From: Dimargaris cristalligena
Lineage: Eukaryota; Kickxellomycota; Dimargaritomycetes; Dimargaritales; Dimargaritaceae
NCBI GenBank assembly: GCA_027576995.1
Contig: JANBQC010000042.1
Coordinates: 1 to 64,000 of the forward strand
DNA: 64,000 bases
Reading direction: 5' to 3'
Numbering within the stretch: position 1 is the stretch's first letter; the number at the start of each line of letters is the position of its first letter. A program made the position numbers and the translations under genes. The notes under the pieces were generated by a model. It ran no database searches. It was not told the DNA's origin and saw only the letters and a list, made by a program, of their open reading frames with translations. This document shows positions 63,255 through 64,000 of the stretch, one piece after another.

Positions 63255-64000
63255 GGTCAAATACAAGAATTTTACAAATAAAAAACAGAGGGAGGGAGTA
63301 AAAGAGTACAAGTAAGGGATATAGACTCAAGGACGGATAAAAAACCAAGAAGAATAGGAAAAGGCAAGTGGAAAGAGAAGAAGAGAAAGAGGTAGTGTGA
63401 AATATGAATAGACGTGCAGGGTAGTTTTGTTCTCTCAAACAAATGCGGGGTGAAATAGTGGGAAGAGGGAAAAGCCAACGTGGTTGGAGAGAAGAGGGAG
63501 GGTGGTGTGGGAGTTAAGAGGAGGGCTGGTTGGCCAATTTTGGGAGGCGGCCAATGTAGCCGCAATGATGACCACGCAATTCGGTCGATAGAACCGCCGA
63601 ATAACAATAAACGATGTTCCAGAAAAGAGGGGAAACCGCCCACACCCACTCGCGCGAATACACAAAATTCGGGTTAGTGAAATCTCAATGACGCCCTATT
63701 TTAATCATGGAGGCAGAAGAGTTAACTGAATAATCGGGCAGTATAGACAGTATTAAAAGGTTCGTCATTACTCCGCACTCGACCTCCGTTTTTTCTTAAA
63801 GAGGCACCAGCCCGATATGCAGTATCTCATAGTTTAGCTACCCACCACCCCCATTTCCCACTCGCCAGTGTCCAAGTAAAATGTTACTTACTACTACCTA
63901 CTACTCCTCCCCATGAACATTACCAAACCCTGGGGCCGCTCTACATGGGCGGCGTACCACTTTATCCAATCAGCCGAAATCCATATGTATATATAAATTG
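63255..64000. other. Upstream region of the prion-like gene
   Basis: Read on the minus strand, 63255-63480 is a strongly pyrimidine-rich leader. Beyond it no gene is seen to the window end. Confidence 0.6.

Overview
The window looks like nuclear DNA of an early-diverging fungus, possibly a Zoopagomycota/Kickxellomycotina-type lineage; the phylum is an inference and the exact taxon cannot be read. The reasons: many short spliceosomal introns with GTAAGT-like donors and YAG acceptors, CT/CA-rich 5' leaders, AATAAA-like signals, a eukaryotic-type lysyl-tRNA synthetase, and fungal families (Bud4/anillin-like protein, Yih1, Mtq2) next to genes many yeasts have lost or reduced (WRAP53/TCAB1, BCAS3, RNF216, ASCC1, Arb2/FAM172). 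Spliced models below were built by hand from splice sites and reading phase.

Layout. 1-520 is an internal exon of an unidentified minus-strand gene that runs off the left edge. 521-6121 has no gene I can support. 6.1-11.3 kb is compact: a nine-exon Arb2/FAM172-domain gene with an in-frame TAA near its end (+), a convergent two-exon MTQ2 eRF1 methyltransferase (-), and, head to head with it, YIH1/IMPACT (+). A bHLH factor carrying an AT-hook follows at 13.6-16.1 kb (+). Then come three minus-strand genes: a three-exon RNF216/TRIAD3-type RBR ubiquitin ligase with a hydrophobic insertion inside its IBR, cytosolic lysyl-tRNA synthetase, and a single-exon 3947-residue ankyrin + anillin/Bud4-like + PH protein (23.9-35.8 kb). 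38-43.4 kb holds a small GPI-type wall protein (-), a WRAP53/TCAB1 homologue (-) and, divergent from it, a five-exon ASCC1-like 2H phosphoesterase (+).

43.4-57.4 kb is gene-poor and structurally odd. It holds a gene broken by two homopolymer frameshifts, a sharply bounded CpG-depleted block of about 1.7 kb (49.6-51.3 kb), and a cluster of short coding fragments (51.4-56.7 kb) belonging to a fast-evolving protein family I cannot name; at least two members are clearly paralogous. The right end carries a BCAS3-like WD40 autophagy protein (-) and a two-exon Asn/Gly/Gln-rich prion-like protein (-).

The recognised genes are mainly housekeeping: translation (KRS, Mtq2, Yih1), RNA or heterochromatin (Arb2, WRAP53, ASCC1), ubiquitin, septum/polarity (Bud4-like) and autophagy (BCAS3). 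They do not form a pathway cluster. The strongest candidates for undescribed biology are the 51.4-56.7 kb family, the membrane insertion in the RBR ligase, and the giant ankyrin-anillin-PH protein.
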